A stretch of DNA of 64,000 nucleotides from Xenorhabdus griffiniae (GTDB lineage: Bacteria > Pseudomonadota > Gammaproteobacteria > Enterobacterales > Enterobacteriaceae): positions 4,372,001-4,436,000 of the forward strand of contig NZ_CP147737.1 of assembly GCF_037265215.1 (NCBI RefSeq), given 5' to 3'. Shown here piece after piece: positions 21,748 through 33,498 of this stretch. Each line of letters starts with the position of its first letter. Within the stretch, counting starts at the first letter, position 1. The notes under the pieces are model-generated. The model did not search any database. It was not told where the DNA came from and saw only the letters and a list, made by a program, of their open reading frames with translations. Both the position numbers and the translations under genes were made by a program.

Positions 21748-24700
21748 TTAAAACTCAAACTCATAGAGCAGATCTAAAGCCTGATCAATACCAGATACCG
21801 CTTCCAGATACAATCTTGGCATCACACGATAACGCAACGTCAATGTCGCTAAAGAGTCAAAAATACCCACACCATACTTCACTTGTAAGTCATTGGTAAT
21901 TCTACCACTGACAACCACCTGAGATTTATCACCGACTCCTTGGGTATCCAACGCCAAATCAGAGACACCAAAAGTTTCCCCAATCTTACCGACTAATTGA
22001 CTACTCTGAGCAATTCCTAATCCAATCAGCATGGCCGCCATCTGCGAGTTGTCAGAATCCCCTTTTTCTAACCCTTCGCCACGTAACAAGTAAGACAAAG
22101 CTTCCTGTTGGGATTTTACCGGATCAGAAAAAACTTCCACTTTCGGTTTATCTGCCAATCCAGTAACACGTACACCCGCAATAACTTTGTTCGCTGTCGA
22201 TTCTGGATTACGGATAGCTTCAATGTTCAACAATGGCTGATCTGGCGGGCCAGAGAACATAATGGTTCCCTTACGCACTTGCAAATCTTGCCCATAAGCA
22301 TGGAAATTCCCTTCCGGAATATCAATCTGACCATTCAGCCCCAGCCCCTGCTTATCCTGAATGACTTTCAAATTTCCTTTAAGCTGCGCCTTCAAACCAA
22401 ATGCACTCAGGTGTACATCATCGCCAATATGAACATTTAAATTACTTTGAATCAAAATAGGTGATTTTTTCTTCTCGATTGGCTGGAGATTATTATCCAG
22501 CATCACTTCATCCGCAGAAACGCCTACCGCTGATTCCGGTAACTCCTGAACGGTAATACGTGCCCACGGGATATCGACATTACCGTCAAGTTTCAACAGG
22601 TTTGGTTTTGCCTCCAACACCAAATTTGGACTGATATCCACCTTCACCATCGGTGGAACCGTGACACGTAATTGGTCACCATCGGCTGTCACTCTGGCGT
22701 ACCAGGCATTCAGGTTGCGCCAGTCAGCATAACCATTTAGATTGAGTTGCCCTTTGGGTGTTCTAATCATGCCATGCATATCAGAGCTGGCACCGGCAAA
22801 GTGAACGGCTAATTGGCCTTGGGTGATATCGAATGGCAGCCAATGACTGCTCAGTTGCAGGGCATCGGCGTTAAGTTGACCAAATAGCAGCGGATCTCTG
22901 GCATTACCACCAATACGTAAATTGGCACTTAATCCCCCTTCCGCTTTTTCGCCTTTACCTAAAATGGGCTTAACCAAGCCTAAAGAAAGTGCCTGAATAT
23001 CGACATTACCCGCTAATTTTCGGCTGCCTTCTAAATCAGCGACCTGCACATCGCCTTTCAATATTCCATTGCCCGCTAACTTGAATAACCATGCCAAATT
23101 CGCTTTGCCATCTGCCAGACCTGCATTCAAGGTGAGTGCGTCAAAATGAATCGGTAATGTATTACCTTCTACAACCTGACGAACTTGTACCCCATTCCCT
23201 TGGAGAGCCACTTTTGCCTGGGGCAACCCCTGCCCTGCTGTCCATCTGATCTCAGCATTACCATTGAATACGCCCTTAAGTTGGGTGCTTTTATCAAGGA
23301 ATGGCCGGATCATAGCCAGATCAAAGCGTTCAAGTACCACTTGAGCATGACCGCTACTCCCCGCTTCAATAGGTTTTGAGATACAAAGCTGAGCATCAGG
23401 ATTAAGCCAGCAATGAGGCCCCACGATGGCCTTTTGCTGCAAGTTGAAGTAATCAATGGCTATCGCTTTACTTAAACGCCACACACCAACCGGTGTATTA
23501 AAGTCAGTCTCGTTAATACTGCCTTGCCAGTGCTCCTTGTGACGATCAAAACTGCCATTAAGTGCCAATTGGCCGGATACCGGCGTTCCTTCAATTTTCA
23601 GTTGTAAATGATGCTGCTTTTCTGTGCCTTTCGCGTTGAGTGTCAGGTTCCTGATGGTTAAATCCGCCTGCTGCAATTGCCGCACAATAATCGACAACTG
23701 CCCCTGGATCTGCTCAGCCGAACGTACATCACCTTTGATCGTGGCGCTATCCACGCTTAACTCATCCTGCCAGCGCAGCCCACGTGCATTCAAATCTGCC
23801 ATGACTTGGGGGGCTTGCATATTGCCGCGCAGTTTGACTTCACCGGTAATAAAGCCAGCCAAACCCGGCAGTAAGCCCGTCAATTGTGGTGCATGAATTT
23901 CCCCATCCAGTTTCCACGCCTGATCCGTAAGCTGCCCCTGTATATTCAGCGTATTACGCCCAACGGCAAGATCAAGTTGAGGAATATTCCACTGACCTGC
24001 TGCATTACCCGATGCCTTGCCACGCGCTTTGATGATATTCTGCTTCACATGACCATCAAGGGCAATTTCAGGGACCTGGAGCTGCCAGCTTCCTCCATAC
24101 ACGCTACCACGCACGGCTATTTTTCCGTTGATTTCAGCGGGCCATTCCGGCCACTGTTTAGCTGTATTGATACCATCCAACATTAATTTGGCATTCCAGC
24201 TAATGGCCTGACTCCAATCAACCACACCGACAATATCGGCTTTCCCCTGCAAGGCCGCCAAACGCAAGCGCGTTAGCTTCAGTAATTCTTCATTGCCTTT
24301 TGCATCCAACATTAGCGATGCCGGCGGAAGATCATTGCCCTTAATATCCGACCGGAGAGAAAGATCGTAGTGGCTTGCTTGACCATTCAGGCGCAACTTG
24401 ACGCCATCAAGCTGATAGTCTGGCTTGCCTTGCAGCGGCCATTGCAGTTGCTGGCTTTTCAATGTCAAACGTACAGGCAAGTCGGCTTTTGCCAATTCAG
24501 TCTGAGCATCCAAACTGGCGGCAACAGGGCCAGAAAGATTCAACGCAAGATTAAGCTGCTGTAATAACGCACCTTTTAGCGTCAAATCGATCTGTTGGCC
24601 GGTTAAGTCATCCAGATTGATATGTTTTAAATTATCGACCTTACCCTTAACCTCCAGATTTACTGGCCATTGTTCAGCAAGTTTTGCCGTCCCTTGTATC

Positions 24701-25533
24701 GCCAATGAGCCTTCCGGTGCCTGCACACTTAATGTTTTTATCTCGACTGCCTGCCTCTGATTACTGGCCTGTAGCCGCAAATCGTTAATCGTGATATCGG
24801 TATCACCGGTTAAATGAAGCTGACTGCCGTGGATGCTTTCCAGCGTGATATCAAGCGGAATGGGAATATGGGGTAACTCTGTTAACAGCGGTTGGGCAAA
24901 CAGCGCTTTCAACGTTTCACCCAGGGATTTTTCCGGTTTAGCCTGCTGCCTAACTTTTTGTGCTGTACCGATTTTTTCAGATGCACTTTTTGGCAATGCC
25001 ACTAACAGGTTATTAATTTCCGTCGGTTTTAATATCAGCCGTTTTTCCTGCCACTGAGCTGCCGTTTTAAACTCATCCAACGCAATGGCAATACCATCTA
25101 CCTGCACATGAATGTTTTTCAAGGAAAGCAAATCCAGTGAAATAGGATACGGTGTTTGCAATTCAGTCAATGGTTCCGATTCAGTCGCAGGTGCCGATGG
25201 CGGCAATTCAGCGGTATTCACCGCAACAGTAACACCTTCAGTGGTCAAGGCATTGACACATACCTGGCTGTGTTTCAGGCAGGAGAGCTGGATAGAAAGG
25301 TGTAAATTGTCTGCATTGACGTTAACACCTGGCATCTGATATTTGACGCCTTTTAACGTTAAATTGCGCCAACCGCCGCTGACACTCGCAATATCCAATC
25401 CCGGAACCCAACGTGCCGCACTGTTGATCACAAAATGCAAGCCCGTTTGCGTGCCAACCAGCCCAGTAACTGCCACCAATAACAGGCCGACAATCAGCAG
25501 GAAAGCAATACTCACCCTTTTTGCCCACTTCAT
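21748..25533 (-). CDS. tamB: Translocation and assembly module subunit TamB
   Basis: TamB is a long inner-membrane-anchored periplasmic beta-helix protein that works with TamA in outer-membrane protein or lipid traffic. One N-terminal membrane anchor (about residues 6-27, [20 protein letters not shown]) precedes about 900 residues of repetitive amphipathic beta structure. The C-terminal DUF490 domain ends DLLYEFEF, with a terminal aromatic residue suited to barrel docking. At 1261 residues it is normal for the family. It overlaps the tamA stop by four bases, so the two are translationally coupled. Confidence 0.96.
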   Translation of the reverse strand: MKWAKRVSIAFLLIVGLLLVAVTGLVGTQTGLHFVINSAARWVPGLDIASVSGGWRNLTLKGVKYQMPGVNVNADNLHLSIQLSCLKHSQVCVNALTTEGVTVAVNTAELPPSAPATESEPLTELQTPYPISLDLLSLKNIHVQVDGIAIALDEFKTAAQWQEKRLILKPTEINNLLVALPKSASEKIGTAQKVRQQAKPEKSLGETLKALFAQPLLTELPHIPIPLDITLESIHGSQLHLTGDTDITINDLRLQASNQRQAVEIKTLSVQAPEGSLAIQGTAKLAEQWPVNLEVKGKVDNLKHINLDDLTGQQIDLTLKGALLQQLNLALNLSGPVAASLDAQTELAKADLPVRLTLKSQQLQWPLQGKPDYQLDGVKLRLNGQASHYDLSLRSDIKGNDLPPASLMLDAKGNEELLKLTRLRLAALQGKADIVGVVDWSQAISWNAKLMLDGINTAKQWPEWPAEINGKIAVRGSVYGGSWQLQVPEIALDGHVKQNIIKARGKASGNAAGQWNIPQLDLAVGRNTLNIQGQLTDQAWKLDGEIHAPQLTGLLPGLAGFITGEVKLRGNMQAPQVMADLNARGLRWQDELSVDSATIKGDVRSAEQIQGQLSIIVRQLQQADLTIRNLTLNAKGTEKQHHLQLKIEGTPVSGQLALNGSFDRHKEHWQGSINETDFNTPVGVWRLSKAIAIDYFNLQQKAIVGPHCWLNPDAQLCISKPIEAGSSGHAQVVLERFDLAMIRPFLDKSTQLKGVFNGNAEIRWTAGQGLPQAKVALQGNGVQVRQVVEGNTLPIHFDALTLNAGLADGKANLAWLFKLAGNGILKGDVQVADLEGSRKLAGNVDIQALSLGLVKPILGKGEKAEGGLSANLRIGGNARDPLLFGQLNADALQLSSHWLPFDITQGQLAVHFAGASSDMHGMIRTPKGQLNLNGYADWRNLNAWYARVTADGDQLRVTVPPMVKVDISPNLVLEAKPNLLKLDGNVDIPWARITVQELPESAVGVSADEVMLDNNLQPIEKKKSPILIQSNLNVHIGDDVHLSAFGLKAQLKGNLKVIQDKQGLGLNGQIDIPEGNFHAYGQDLQVRKGTIMFSGPPDQPLLNIEAIRNPESTANKVIAGVRVTGLADKPKVEVFSDPVKSQQEALSYLLRGEGLEKGDSDNSQMAAMLIGLGIAQSSQLVGKIGETFGVSDLALDTQGVGDKSQVVVSGRITNDLQVKYGVGIFDSLATLTLRYRVMPRLYLEAVSGIDQALDLLYEFEF

Positions 25534-27272
25534 AGTTCAGCCCCTAACCCAATATAAAATTCAATATTGCGACTATCTGGATCACTGATTGGCGTTGCTA
25601 AATCAAACTTTATCGGCCCAACCGGTGAAGCCCAACGCACGCCAATTCCCGCACCGGTTTTAAAATTACTTTTTCTGATATCATTCACCGCTTCACCGGA
25701 ATCAACAAACAATGCACTCCACCAATTACCATAAATATTGTATTGATATTCCAGCGAGCCAACCGCCAATTTTGATGCCCCGATTAATTTACCCCCACTG
25801 TCTTTTGGTGAGATTTTCTGGTACTTATAGCCACGAATACTGCGATCCCCTCCGGCAAAGAAGCGCAAATCCGGTGGTACTTTGTCGAATTCACTGGTTT
25901 CTATCCAGCCCAAATCTGCCCGTACCACAAAACGGTGATTCTCCCGATACGTTCTTACCCAGACGTGATGTGCCTGTAACACCAAAAAATCGACATTGGA
26001 CTGCCAAGCTGTATCAGAAATATCGATCGAGTAACGCTGGCTATCTCCCCAATAAGGCATCGTGCCACCACGCTGGCGAATACGGCTGAGACTAAATCCC
26101 GGATAAAGCAACATGGTGGTATTGCTGACTTTAGCCTGGGTAAAGTGGCTAAGGCTCCAGCGCAGATTCACGCCGTACTGCCAACCCGTGAAACGATCCC
26201 AATTACGGGAAAGATTCAAGGTTGCCGTATCCGAAATAGTGTCGTTAATATCTTTGCGTCGATAACCCGTTTGTAGTTGGTAATATTCTTCCAGTGGGTT
26301 GACTTTAAGCGGCATTTTGTAGGCTGCGTCAATGACTTGATCGCGGGCAGAAAGGTTAAGGCTACTACTCAAACTGTGTCCACGAGAATTCAGCCACGGT
26401 TTTTTCCATTTAGCCTGCACACGAGGCCCGACATCCGTTCCATAACCGCCCCCCAATTCAACATAGTTAGCAGAGCGAGGCACTAAGGATGCATTTAATG
26501 GCAATACCTTATCTTTACTCTCACGTCCTGTTTTAAAATCGGGCACAACAACCGCAGAATTGAACCATCCAGTATCAACCAAACGGCGGTTAAACTCGGC
26601 TAATTGTTCCGAGGTATAGTATTCACCTGATTTGAAAGGAATAAGATTATCTAGGTAAGTTTCACGAATTTGCGATCCGGAGAATGTTACTGGGCCAAAA
26701 CGATAACGTTGTCCGCTATCAAAATCAAAATCCCATATAGATTCATGCAGATCCTTTGCTACCCCTAATTCACTTTTTTTCATGACAGCATCAAAATAGC
26801 CTTTCTTAACCGCCAAATTTGTCAATGAATTTTTAAAATCTTCATATTCACCGTGGTTGAGTATTGTCCCGTCTTTTGGCATATTTTTCTTAATCAGGGC
26901 GGCATAATCTTGATCTGTTTTCGCACCACCTTCCAAATCAACATTCACTTTAGCGACTCGTACAGGTTCACCAAGCGTAACCTTTGCAGTTAAAACAGGG
27001 CGGGCAGGAGGCGTGTTCTCTTGATAGGTGAATTCAACGGTGGGAGCATAATATCCCAATGGACGAAGCCCTTGTCGTATCGCTTTCTCCACCCGAGCAC
27101 GAAAACGGCCATCAGGAGAAACTTCATCGGTGCTGATATTGGAAAGTTGTACTCTGGCATTTTTTTCTAATTCGCCAGAAAGTCCTTCCAACTTCAATCG
27201 TAAATTTGCACTATAAGCCGATGGAGTGATGATAGAGACAAAAAGCGCACATACGAGGGGATATCGTGACAC
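25530..27272 (-). CDS. tamA: Translocation and assembly module subunit TamA
   Basis: TamA is an Omp85-family outer-membrane protein. A signal peptide ([22 protein letters not shown]) is followed by three POTRA domains (to about residue 265) and a 16-strand barrel. The barrel carries the Omp85 lid-lock signature near [15 protein letters not shown], and the protein ends [10 protein letters not shown]. At 580 residues it matches E. coli YtfM. It is first in the tamA-tamB-ytfP operon and divergent from msrA. Confidence 0.96.
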   Translation of the reverse strand: MSRYPLVCALFVSIITPSAYSANLRLKLEGLSGELEKNARVQLSNISTDEVSPDGRFRARVEKAIRQGLRPLGYYAPTVEFTYQENTPPARPVLTAKVTLGEPVRVAKVNVDLEGGAKTDQDYAALIKKNMPKDGTILNHGEYEDFKNSLTNLAVKKGYFDAVMKKSELGVAKDLHESIWDFDFDSGQRYRFGPVTFSGSQIRETYLDNLIPFKSGEYYTSEQLAEFNRRLVDTGWFNSAVVVPDFKTGRESKDKVLPLNASLVPRSANYVELGGGYGTDVGPRVQAKWKKPWLNSRGHSLSSSLNLSARDQVIDAAYKMPLKVNPLEEYYQLQTGYRRKDINDTISDTATLNLSRNWDRFTGWQYGVNLRWSLSHFTQAKVSNTTMLLYPGFSLSRIRQRGGTMPYWGDSQRYSIDISDTAWQSNVDFLVLQAHHVWVRTYRENHRFVVRADLGWIETSEFDKVPPDLRFFAGGDRSIRGYKYQKISPKDSGGKLIGASKLAVGSLEYQYNIYGNWWSALFVDSGEAVNDIRKSNFKTGAGIGVRWASPVGPIKFDLATPISDPDSRNIEFYIGLGAEL

Positions 27273-27409
27273 TCGAACTCCTAATATTTATCTACCTGTT
27301 GAATAAAATTCAACAACATAAAAATGCCGCAATGAATTAATTCTGGTAAAGTTTTAACAATATACAAGCAACATATAACCATAAGACTTTGAATATACAG
27401 GAGGGAATC

Positions 27410-28057
27410 TTGCCAAATTCAACCAATGAAAGACAACCTGTTTCTTCACCAGATGCCATACCGGGTAGAACCACTCCATTAACCGTATCACCCTACCATG
27501 TCATCACACAGCATGCGATAGAGAACATTCCTGAAAATATGGAAATTGCCTATGTAGGAATGGGATGTTTTTGGGGCGTGGAACGCCTTTTTTGGCAGCA
27601 GGCAGGCATCTACACCACTTCCGTCGGTTACAGCGGCGGTACTACGCCAAACCCCACTTATGAAGAAGTGTGCACTGGTTTAACAGGTCACGCAGAAGTG
27701 GTCAGGATCGTATTTGATCCAACCCAAATTACCTATTCGCAATTACTCACTCTGTTCTGGGAAAATCACGATCCCGCCCAAGGTATGCGTCAACATGGCG
27801 ATATTGGTACTCAGTACCGTTCCGCCCTGTACACGGTTTCACCACAACAGTATGAACAGGCCATTGCCAGCCGTGACCAATACCAACAAGCGCTGACGCA
27901 AAATAACGACCAACGTACCATCACAACGGAAATTCGTGAAGCTGGGCCATTCTACTTTGCCGAGGATTATCACCAGCAATACCTCCACAAAAACCCCGAA
28001 GGGTATTGTGGCCTGGGAGGTACTGGTATCTGCTTCCCACCAACACTTAGGAATTAG
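27410..28057 (+). CDS. msrA: Peptide methionine sulfoxide reductase MsrA
   Basis: MsrA reduces methionine-S-sulfoxide in oxidised proteins. The nucleophile is in GCFWG (Cys53), and the resolving cysteines in [11 protein letters not shown] are Cys200 and Cys208. The frame opens at a TTG at 27389, but the second TTG at 27410 is five bases after a strong GGAGG ribosome binding site and gives 215 residues, near the E. coli 212. I therefore start there. The neighbour ytfL of E. coli is missing and hicAB occupies the space downstream. Confidence 0.95.
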   Translation: MPNSTNERQPVSSPDAIPGRTTPLTVSPYHVITQHAIENIPENMEIAYVGMGCFWGVERLFWQQAGIYTTSVGYSGGTTPNPTYEEVCTGLTGHAEVVRIVFDPTQITYSQLLTLFWENHDPAQGMRQHGDIGTQYRSALYTVSPQQYEQAIASRDQYQQALTQNNDQRTITTEIREAGPFYFAEDYHQQYLHKNPEGYCGLGGTGICFPPTLRN

Positions 28058-28065
28058 CTGATTGA

Positions 28066-28096
28066 GTTAGCCCAATGGTATGACTATTGGGTTAAC
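28066..28096 (+). terminator. Hairpin downstream of msrA
   Basis: GTTAGCCCAAT pairs with ATTGGGTTAAC (11 bp, one wobble pair). There is no clear T tract, so termination is uncertain. Confidence 0.4.
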
Positions 28097-28247
28097 TGCC
28101 AAAGAACCCGTCGTAGATTCGAATTTACTACTCAGCCAAATTAGTTTTTATGACACTGACCGTAATTCTGGAAAAATCGGCATCCCATCCTTAAAATAAA
28201 CATTTTTGTTTTTCTTTTTCACTTTATTGTTAATTTATTTAACGTAT

Positions 28248-28265
28248 ACGTTATAATTATAACGT
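28248..28265. promoter_or_regulatory. Candidate hicAB operator/promoter
   Basis: ACGTTATAATTATAACGT is a perfect 18-bp palindrome 17 bases before the hicA start, and it contains a TATAAT -10 candidate. The overlapping AACGTATACGTT (28241-28252) is a second palindrome. HicB antitoxins bind palindromic operators over their own promoter, so autoregulation here is likely. Confidence 0.65.
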
Positions 28266-28281
28266 TGGTTCAGGAGAACAA

Positions 28282-28464
28282 ATGAAGTACAGTGAGTTTA
28301 AGCGATGGTTACTACAACAGGGAGCTGCATTCAAAAAAGCGTCTGGCGGTGGCAGTCACCAAAAAGTTAGTTTGAATGGCCGGCGTTCAGTTTTTCCTGA
28401 TCACGGTTCCAAAGAAATGCCAGAGCCGCTCCGCAAGAAGATATTAAAGGATCTGGGACTATGA
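28282..28464 (+). CDS. hicA: HicA-family mRNA interferase toxin
   Basis: HicA toxins have a double-stranded-RNA-binding-like fold and cleave mRNA. The 60-residue protein has the family motif SGGGSHQK with the catalytic histidine His26, and ends PLRKKILKDLGL. It is followed 71 bases later by hicB. It lies between msrA and ytfK, in the place where E. coli has ytfL. Confidence 0.92.
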   Translation: MKYSEFKRWLLQQGAAFKKASGGGSHQKVSLNGRRSVFPDHGSKEMPEPLRKKILKDLGL

Positions 28465-28535
28465 GCTTCAAAATAAAAAATTAATATCAATATATTTTGG
28501 TAATTTTAGCCGAAAAATCAAACAAAGGTAGTCAA

Positions 28536-28976
28536 ATGTCCATATTCCATTACCCAGTTAAATTAGAGCATGATAAATCGACAGGAGCTTACGTCGTATC
28601 ATGCCGTGACTTACCCCTGATGAACTCAGTGGGTGACTCTATTGATGAGGCTCTTTTGGAGGCTGTTGAAGGTGTGGTAACAGCTATAGCAATAGAAATT
28701 GAGGAACGCCGCCCTATTCCTCTGGGTAGTGCTCCACTTGATGGTGAATACGTTGTTAATGTACCTGTGCTGGTAGCAATGAAAGCCGCTTTGCATAATG
28801 CCATGATAGAAACTGGCACACGCAAAGCTGAATTAGCCAGAAAAATGGGACAAAAACCCGCACAAATCGATCGATTACTTGATGTTGAGCATTCATCAAA
28901 AATTGAAACCGTCGAATTGGCATTACACCAACTAAACCGCAATGTGGGAATTTCTGTAATGACCGCAACAGTATAA
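28536..28976 (+). CDS. hicB: HicB-family antitoxin with C-terminal helix-turn-helix
   Basis: The N-terminal half is the degenerate RNase H-like HicB domain (FHYPVKLEHDKSTGAYVVSC, DSIDEALLEAVEGV). The C-terminal half is an XRE-like helix-turn-helix (RKAELARKMGQKPAQIDRLL) that should bind the palindromic operator upstream of hicA. I start at the ATG at 28536 (MSIFHYPV, 146 residues), which follows an AAAGG ribosome binding site. The frame extends 13 codons upstream without family support. A terminator follows. Confidence 0.9.
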   Translation: MSIFHYPVKLEHDKSTGAYVVSCRDLPLMNSVGDSIDEALLEAVEGVVTAIAIEIEERRPIPLGSAPLDGEYVVNVPVLVAMKAALHNAMIETGTRKAELARKMGQKPAQIDRLLDVEHSSKIETVELALHQLNRNVGISVMTATV

Positions 28977-28992
28977 ATAACTCACGATCAAA

Positions 28993-29012
28993 AAACGGCC
29001 GTAAGGCCGTTT
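28993..29012 (+). terminator. Terminator after hicB
   Basis: AAACGGCC and GGCCGTTT form a perfect 8-bp stem with a GTAA tetraloop, followed by an AT-rich tail. Confidence 0.75.
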
Positions 29013-29081
29013 ATTATACTAATGCGATGTATCATATTGATCTTATTACATTGTCATTAGTCGATGAGCAGTTACAAACAA

Positions 29082-29288
29082 TCACCCTATTTCGGTCTGT
29101 AAGCGCAATACTTGCTGATTAACTTCACTCATTACATGGAAATGGCGTTTATCTTTGATTTTTGGGGGTAAAATCTTTCCATAATTAAATTCAAAAGCGC
29201 CCATGTCCTTAATATATAACCGCCCGCGGAATAGGGTTTTCACGTAGAGAGCAATTTTCAATGGGTTATAATGGCGAAAGATTTTCAT
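29082..29288 (-). CDS. ytfK: YtfK, DUF1107-family regulator of SpoT
   Basis: This 68-residue protein aligns end to end with E. coli Ytf[21 protein letters not shown], then [14 protein letters not shown] and [16 protein letters not shown]. YtfK is reported to shift SpoT toward (p)ppGpp synthesis under phosphate or fatty-acid limitation. It is a single-gene unit on the minus strand, divergent from ytfJ, as in E. coli. Confidence 0.93.
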   Translation of the reverse strand: MKIFRHYNPLKIALYVKTLFRGRLYIKDMGAFEFNYGKILPPKIKDKRHFHVMSEVNQQVLRLQTEIG

Positions 29289-29623
29289 CTCTGTTTTTTC
29301 CTCCCATGCTTCTTACGATATGATTTTATGACTACTGCATAACATTTATTCATTACATAACGAGTCAATGCGTCACTGTTATGCCAACTGTATAGACTAC
29401 GTATATGGAAATTTGTTCCCCCAACATTCAGATTCAATCACTATTTTGATATAACATAATGATATTAATGAGCATTATATTACATCATCCTCTTGTTTAC
29501 TTATACATCACTCTAAATGTTATCAAATTGTTTATTTTATTGAGGACAGACCAGTTAACAAGCGCTATGCTGAATATGTCATTCCCTGATAACATGCCAC
29601 ACCATGACAAATAAGGAATAAAC
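29289..29623. other. ytfK-ytfJ divergent intergenic region
   Basis: These 335 AT-rich bases should carry both promoters. I see no gene and no confident operator. A Pho-box-like pair of CTGT(T/A) half-sites at 29376 has the wrong spacing and is not called. Confidence 0.5.
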
Positions 29624-30196
29624 ATGTTAAAAAACAATATCTTAATTAAAATCGTGTTATCTGCAATATTGAGTATCACGTCAATATTTGCGTTCGCCCA
29701 TAACATCACCTTAGAACAACCTGTTCCCGCTGTCAGTGTGACAGATAAAGGTGAGCTGTTGCTAAACGATGGTAAGTTCAACTACCAAAATTGGAGCAGT
29801 TCTGAACTTACGGGAAAAGTCAGAACGATCCAGCATATTGCCGGTCGTAGTTCCGCAAAAGAGATGAATGATCCCTTGATTCAGGCATTGAAGGATGCGG
29901 ATTTACCCAAGGATAAATACCAAACCACCAGCATCGTGAATACCGATGAGGCTATTTTTGGCACTGGTGTTTTTGTTCGCAATAGCATCGAAGACAGTAA
30001 AAAACAGTTCCCGTGGTCACAATTTATTGTCGATAGTCACGGGCTGGTTAAAAAGGCTTGGGGACTGGAACCCAAAAGTTCGGCAATCATTGTACTGGAT
30101 AAAAATGGTAAGGTGAAATTCGTCAAAGATGGCAAATTAAGTCACGAAGACATTACACACGTTATCAGCCTAATTAAAGAAGAATTGCAAAAATAG
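29624..30196 (+). CDS. ytfJ: YtfJ-family periplasmic protein
   Basis: This 190-residue exported protein has a signal peptide ending near SIFAFA, followed by HNITLEQPVPAVSVTDKGEL. The remainder has a thioredoxin-like fold (KVRTIQHIAGRSSAKEMN, SAIIVLDKNGKVKFVKDG) but lacks a CXXC motif. The biochemical role is unknown in E. coli too. It converges on cysQ across a hairpin. Confidence 0.9.
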   Translation: MLKNNILIKIVLSAILSITSIFAFAHNITLEQPVPAVSVTDKGELLLNDGKFNYQNWSSSELTGKVRTIQHIAGRSSAKEMNDPLIQALKDADLPKDKYQTTSIVNTDEAIFGTGVFVRNSIEDSKKQFPWSQFIVDSHGLVKKAWGLEPKSSAIIVLDKNGKVKFVKDGKLSHEDITHVISLIKEELQK

Positions 30197-30214
30197 CCGA
30201 TTCAATACCGTACA

Positions 30215-30251
30215 GTGATAATGGTTCTCCCATATTGTGAGCCATTATCAC
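30215..30251. terminator. Hairpin between convergent ytfJ and cysQ
   Basis: GTGATAATGGTTC pairs with GAGCCATTATCAC (13 bp, one wobble pair). It has no long T tract but is placed as a shared end for two convergent genes. Confidence 0.55.
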
Positions 30252-30272
30252 CTTCACATTATCGCTTTCGTA

Positions 30273-31019
30273 TTAAAAAACTCTGACCCTGAATCCTGGA
30301 TTAAGAAAAGATTCACGCGGCGTGTAATCGAGTGTTTTCCCTTCCCAATCCGTCACATATGCCCCCGCAGCAATAGCAATGGCATGGCCAGCTCCCGTAT
30401 CCCAGATGTTGGTTGGCCCAAAGCGTGGGTAAAGTTGAGCTTTTCCCTCTGCCACCATGCAGAACTTAAGTGAAGAACCTACCTCAAGTGTGTCGTGCAC
30501 TCCTAGCTGGGAAAGATAGTCTTGCAACTCCTCGTCGTCCTTGTGAGAACGACTGACTACCACCACGGGTGGCTTTGCCGGCATAACTTTAATGGGAAGG
30601 CTCTGACCATTGGTTTCTTTCCATGCCTGCCGCCCTTGCCCTGAATATAAGATATTCTGTACCGGAACATAGACAACTCCCATCACAGGCACACCATTTT
30701 CTACCAATGCGATATTAACGGTAAATTCACCATTGCGGCGAATAAACTCTTTCGTGCCATCCAATGGATCAACCAGCCAATAACGCTGCCAATTTTTCCG
30801 CTCTTCCCATGCTGGTGGATCTTCTTCTGATAACAACGGAATATCAGGTGCAATGCGTAACAATCCCGCTTTAATGATCTGATGAGCTGCAATATCCGCA
30901 GCAGTAACAGGTGAATCATCCATTTTATGCTTTACTTGCAGCGGCTGTTCAGCCAGATAAACCTCCATGATCGCTGCGCCTGCTTCTCGTGCTAATTGGC
31001 AGATCTGTTGTAGCATCAT
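30273..31019 (-). CDS. cysQ: 3'(2'),5'-bisphosphate nucleotidase CysQ
   Basis: CysQ removes the 3'-phosphate from PAP/PAPS, a by-product of sulfate assimilation. It belongs to the inositol-monophosphatase superfamily. The lithium-sensitive metal site is seen in [14 protein letters not shown] and [10 protein letters not shown]. The length of 248 residues fits. The start may be the first or second of two adjacent ATG codons. It lies between fklB and ytfJ, as in E. coli. Confidence 0.96.
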   Translation of the reverse strand: MMLQQICQLAREAGAAIMEVYLAEQPLQVKHKMDDSPVTAADIAAHQIIKAGLLRIAPDIPLLSEEDPPAWEERKNWQRYWLVDPLDGTKEFIRRNGEFTVNIALVENGVPVMGVVYVPVQNILYSGQGRQAWKETNGQSLPIKVMPAKPPVVVVSRSHKDDEELQDYLSQLGVHDTLEVGSSLKFCMVAEGKAQLYPRFGPTNIWDTGAGHAIAIAAGAYVTDWEGKTLDYTPRESFLNPGFRVRVF

Positions 31020-31130
31020 ACACCTCTGCGTTTGTTGTTTGGCTATACCACTTGAAGTACCATTTTTAACGCATTTTTTACCGGAATGGCGAATATTTTA
31101 TTCATCCATCATTCCAAACTCAGCTAAAAA

Positions 31131-31150
31131 ATAGCCGGTTAACCGGCTAT
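31131..31150 (-). terminator. Terminator after fklB
   Basis: A perfect 20-bp palindrome (ATAGCCGGTT / AACCGGCTAT) on the minus strand is followed by TTTTTT, nine bases after the fklB stop codon. Confidence 0.85.
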
Positions 31151-31158
31151 TCAATAAG

Positions 31159-31779
31159 TTACAGAATTTCCAATAATTCCACTTCAAAGATCAGCGTGCT
31201 ATAAGGCGGGATGGATGCTCCAGCGCCACGCTCACCATAAGCCAGATTATGTGGAATATAGAGTTCCCATTTGGAACCAACTGGCATCAAGGTCAATGCC
31301 TCAATCCAACCTGGGATCACGCCGCTAACAGGGAATTCTGCTGGCGTACCGCGCTGCACTGAACTATCAAATACCGTGCCATCGATCAGGCGGCCTGTAT
31401 AGTGAACACGAACACGGTCAGTACGGGCAGGGATAGCGCCATCACCTTGTGCCAGAACAGAAAATTGCAGACCAGACTCTGTGCTGCTGACGCCTTCACG
31501 CTGAATATTTTCTGCCAGGAATTTTTTGCCTTCTTCTGCCATCGCCTGCTGACGTTCACGGCGAACGCTATCAGCACGTTCATGTATCTCACGTAACGCA
31601 CGATGTAGTTCTTCTACCGGAATAGCAGGAGAACGGCTTTCCAACGCATCACACAGCCCTGCCAACAGGGCTTCTGGTTCTAACCCTTGTAAACCGGATT
31701 CCTGTAATTGTTGTCCAACCTGCAAACCAATACCGTAACTTGCGCGCGCTTCAATAGACTCAAAAGAAGGTTTTGTCAT
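31159..31779 (-). CDS. fklB: FKBP-type peptidyl-prolyl cis-trans isomerase FklB
   Basis: FklB is a 22-kDa dimeric cytoplasmic FKBP. The N-terminal helical dimerisation domain ([18 protein letters not shown]) is joined to a C-terminal FKBP domain ([59 protein letters not shown]). At 206 residues it equals E. coli FklB. It is a single-gene unit ending in a strong terminator. Confidence 0.97.
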   Translation of the reverse strand: MTKPSFESIEARASYGIGLQVGQQLQESGLQGLEPEALLAGLCDALESRSPAIPVEELHRALREIHERADSVRRERQQAMAEEGKKFLAENIQREGVSSTESGLQFSVLAQGDGAIPARTDRVRVHYTGRLIDGTVFDSSVQRGTPAEFPVSGVIPGWIEALTLMPVGSKWELYIPHNLAYGERGAGASIPPYSTLIFEVELLEIL

Positions 31780-31862
31780 GAAAGTACCTGTTATTAAATG
31801 AGTGAAAGCTCAAGCATAACAGCACTGTCTGGATGGGTAAACGCGGGAAAGTGGGTAAAAAC

Positions 31863-31891
31863 AAAAAACGCCGGCAATGCCAGCGTTTTTT
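31863..31891 (-). terminator. Terminator after rplI
   Basis: AAAAAACGCCGGC pairs with GCCAGCGTTTTTT (13 bp, one wobble pair). It closes the rpsF-priB-rpsR-rplI operon. Confidence 0.88.
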
Positions 31892-31918
31892 GTCACATGT
31901 TCTTCAGCTAATCAACGA

Positions 31919-32371
31919 TTAAGCTTCTGGAACGATGTTAACGTTCAACTGTGCAAATACATCGCTGTGTACCTGGAAGTGAACTTCGTGTTCACCAACA
32001 GTACGCAGAACGCCGTTAGACAGGCGAACTTCGCTCTTAGATACTTCAACGCCAGCTGCAGTCACTGCATCAGCGATATCACGAGTACCGATAGAACCGA
32101 ACAGTTTACCTTCGTCACCCGCTTTAGAAGCGATAGTGACAGAACCCAGCGCACTGATTTTCTCTGCACGAGCTTGTGCTGCTGCCAGAACGTCAGCCAG
32201 TTTAGCTTCCAATTCAGCACGACGAGCTTCGAAGAATTCGATGTTTTTCTTAGTTGCAGGAACAGCTTTGCCCTGTGGTACTAAGAAGTTACGGGCATAA
32301 CCCGCTTTAACGTTAACTTGGTCACCCAGGCTACCCAGGTTCGCTACTTTATCAAGCAGAATAATTTGCAT
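31919..32371 (-). CDS. rplI: 50S ribosomal protein L9
   Basis: L9 has two RNA-binding domains joined by a long helix. The 150-residue protein starts [20 protein letters not shown], followed by the signature [16 protein letters not shown]. It is last in the rpsF-priB-rpsR-rplI operon. Confidence 0.98.
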   Translation of the reverse strand: MQIILLDKVANLGSLGDQVNVKAGYARNFLVPQGKAVPATKKNIEFFEARRAELEAKLADVLAAAQARAEKISALGSVTIASKAGDEGKLFGSIGTRDIADAVTAAGVEVSKSEVRLSNGVLRTVGEHEVHFQVHSDVFAQLNVNIVPEA

Positions 32372-32409
32372 TACCTTATCCTCTCAAAGTCGTTAATGGA
32401 CTGAGCCTA

Positions 32410-32959
<550 letters not shown>

Positions 32960-32964
32960 GGTAA

Positions 32965-33369
32965 TTACTCTTCAGAATCCCCAGCTTCATCAGCATCATC
33001 AACCAGGTCTTCTTCCAAGACCAGATCACGGCTGCGACGTTCGTCTTTAGCCTTAACCATTGGTGATGCTTCAGTTATTGCGTGCTTAACGCGCATAACC
33101 ATGCTACGGATAACGGCGTCGTTGAAGCGGAAGTTAGTTTCCAGCTCATCAATCGCTTCTTGTGGCGCTTCAACGTTCATCAGAACGTAGTGAGCCTTGT
33201 GCAGTTTGTTGATTGGGTAAGCCAGTTGACGACGACCCCAGTCTTCCAGACGGTGAATCTGACCTTGCGCGTTAGTGATAGTCGCACTGTAACGCTCGAT
33301 CATGCCCGGAACCTGTTCGCTTTGGTCAGGATGGACCATAAAAACGATTTCGTAATGACGCATTAGCAT
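32965..33369 (-). CDS. rpsF: 30S ribosomal protein S6
   Basis: The protein starts [19 protein letters not shown] and contains [21 protein letters not shown], both diagnostic for S6. The C-terminal acidic tail would receive RimK-added glutamates in E. coli. The true start is probably the ATG of MRHYEIV (33363), two codons after the ORF start. The leader upstream carries a conserved structured region. Confidence 0.97.
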   Translation of the reverse strand: MLMRHYEIVFMVHPDQSEQVPGMIERYSATITNAQGQIHRLEDWGRRQLAYPINKLHKAHYVLMNVEAPQEAIDELETNFRFNDAVIRSMVMRVKHAITEASPMVKAKDERRSRDLVLEEDLVDDADEAGDSEE

Positions 33370-33389
33370 TGCTCCTTACGGATTATTCA

Positions 33390-33447
33390 GCCTCCTGTCA
33401 GGGTCAGCCGTGGCCCATGGAGGCAAGGAACGTGTTTAGTACGGCTG
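33390..33447 (-). promoter_or_regulatory. Candidate S6:S18-binding mRNA leader of rpsF
   Basis: On the minus strand, CAGCCGT (33447-33441) can pair with ACGGCTG (33411-33405), and GCCTCC (33424-33419) with GGAGGC (33395-33390). The two pairings interleave, so they form either a pseudoknot or alternative hairpins. The segment, including CCATGGGCCACGGCTGACC, closely resembles my memory of the E. coli rpsF leader. That leader is bound by the S6:S18 complex for autogenous control. Confidence 0.6.
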
Positions 33448-33498
33448 AAAAATCGACGCGTCACTATACCCGTACAATACAAAAAACTCAATAAAGAA

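Noticed and set aside
29376..29395. Pho-box-like half-sites upstream of ytfK
   Set aside because: The CTGTTAT and CTGTAT half-sites are 12 bases apart rather than 11, and no third site is found.
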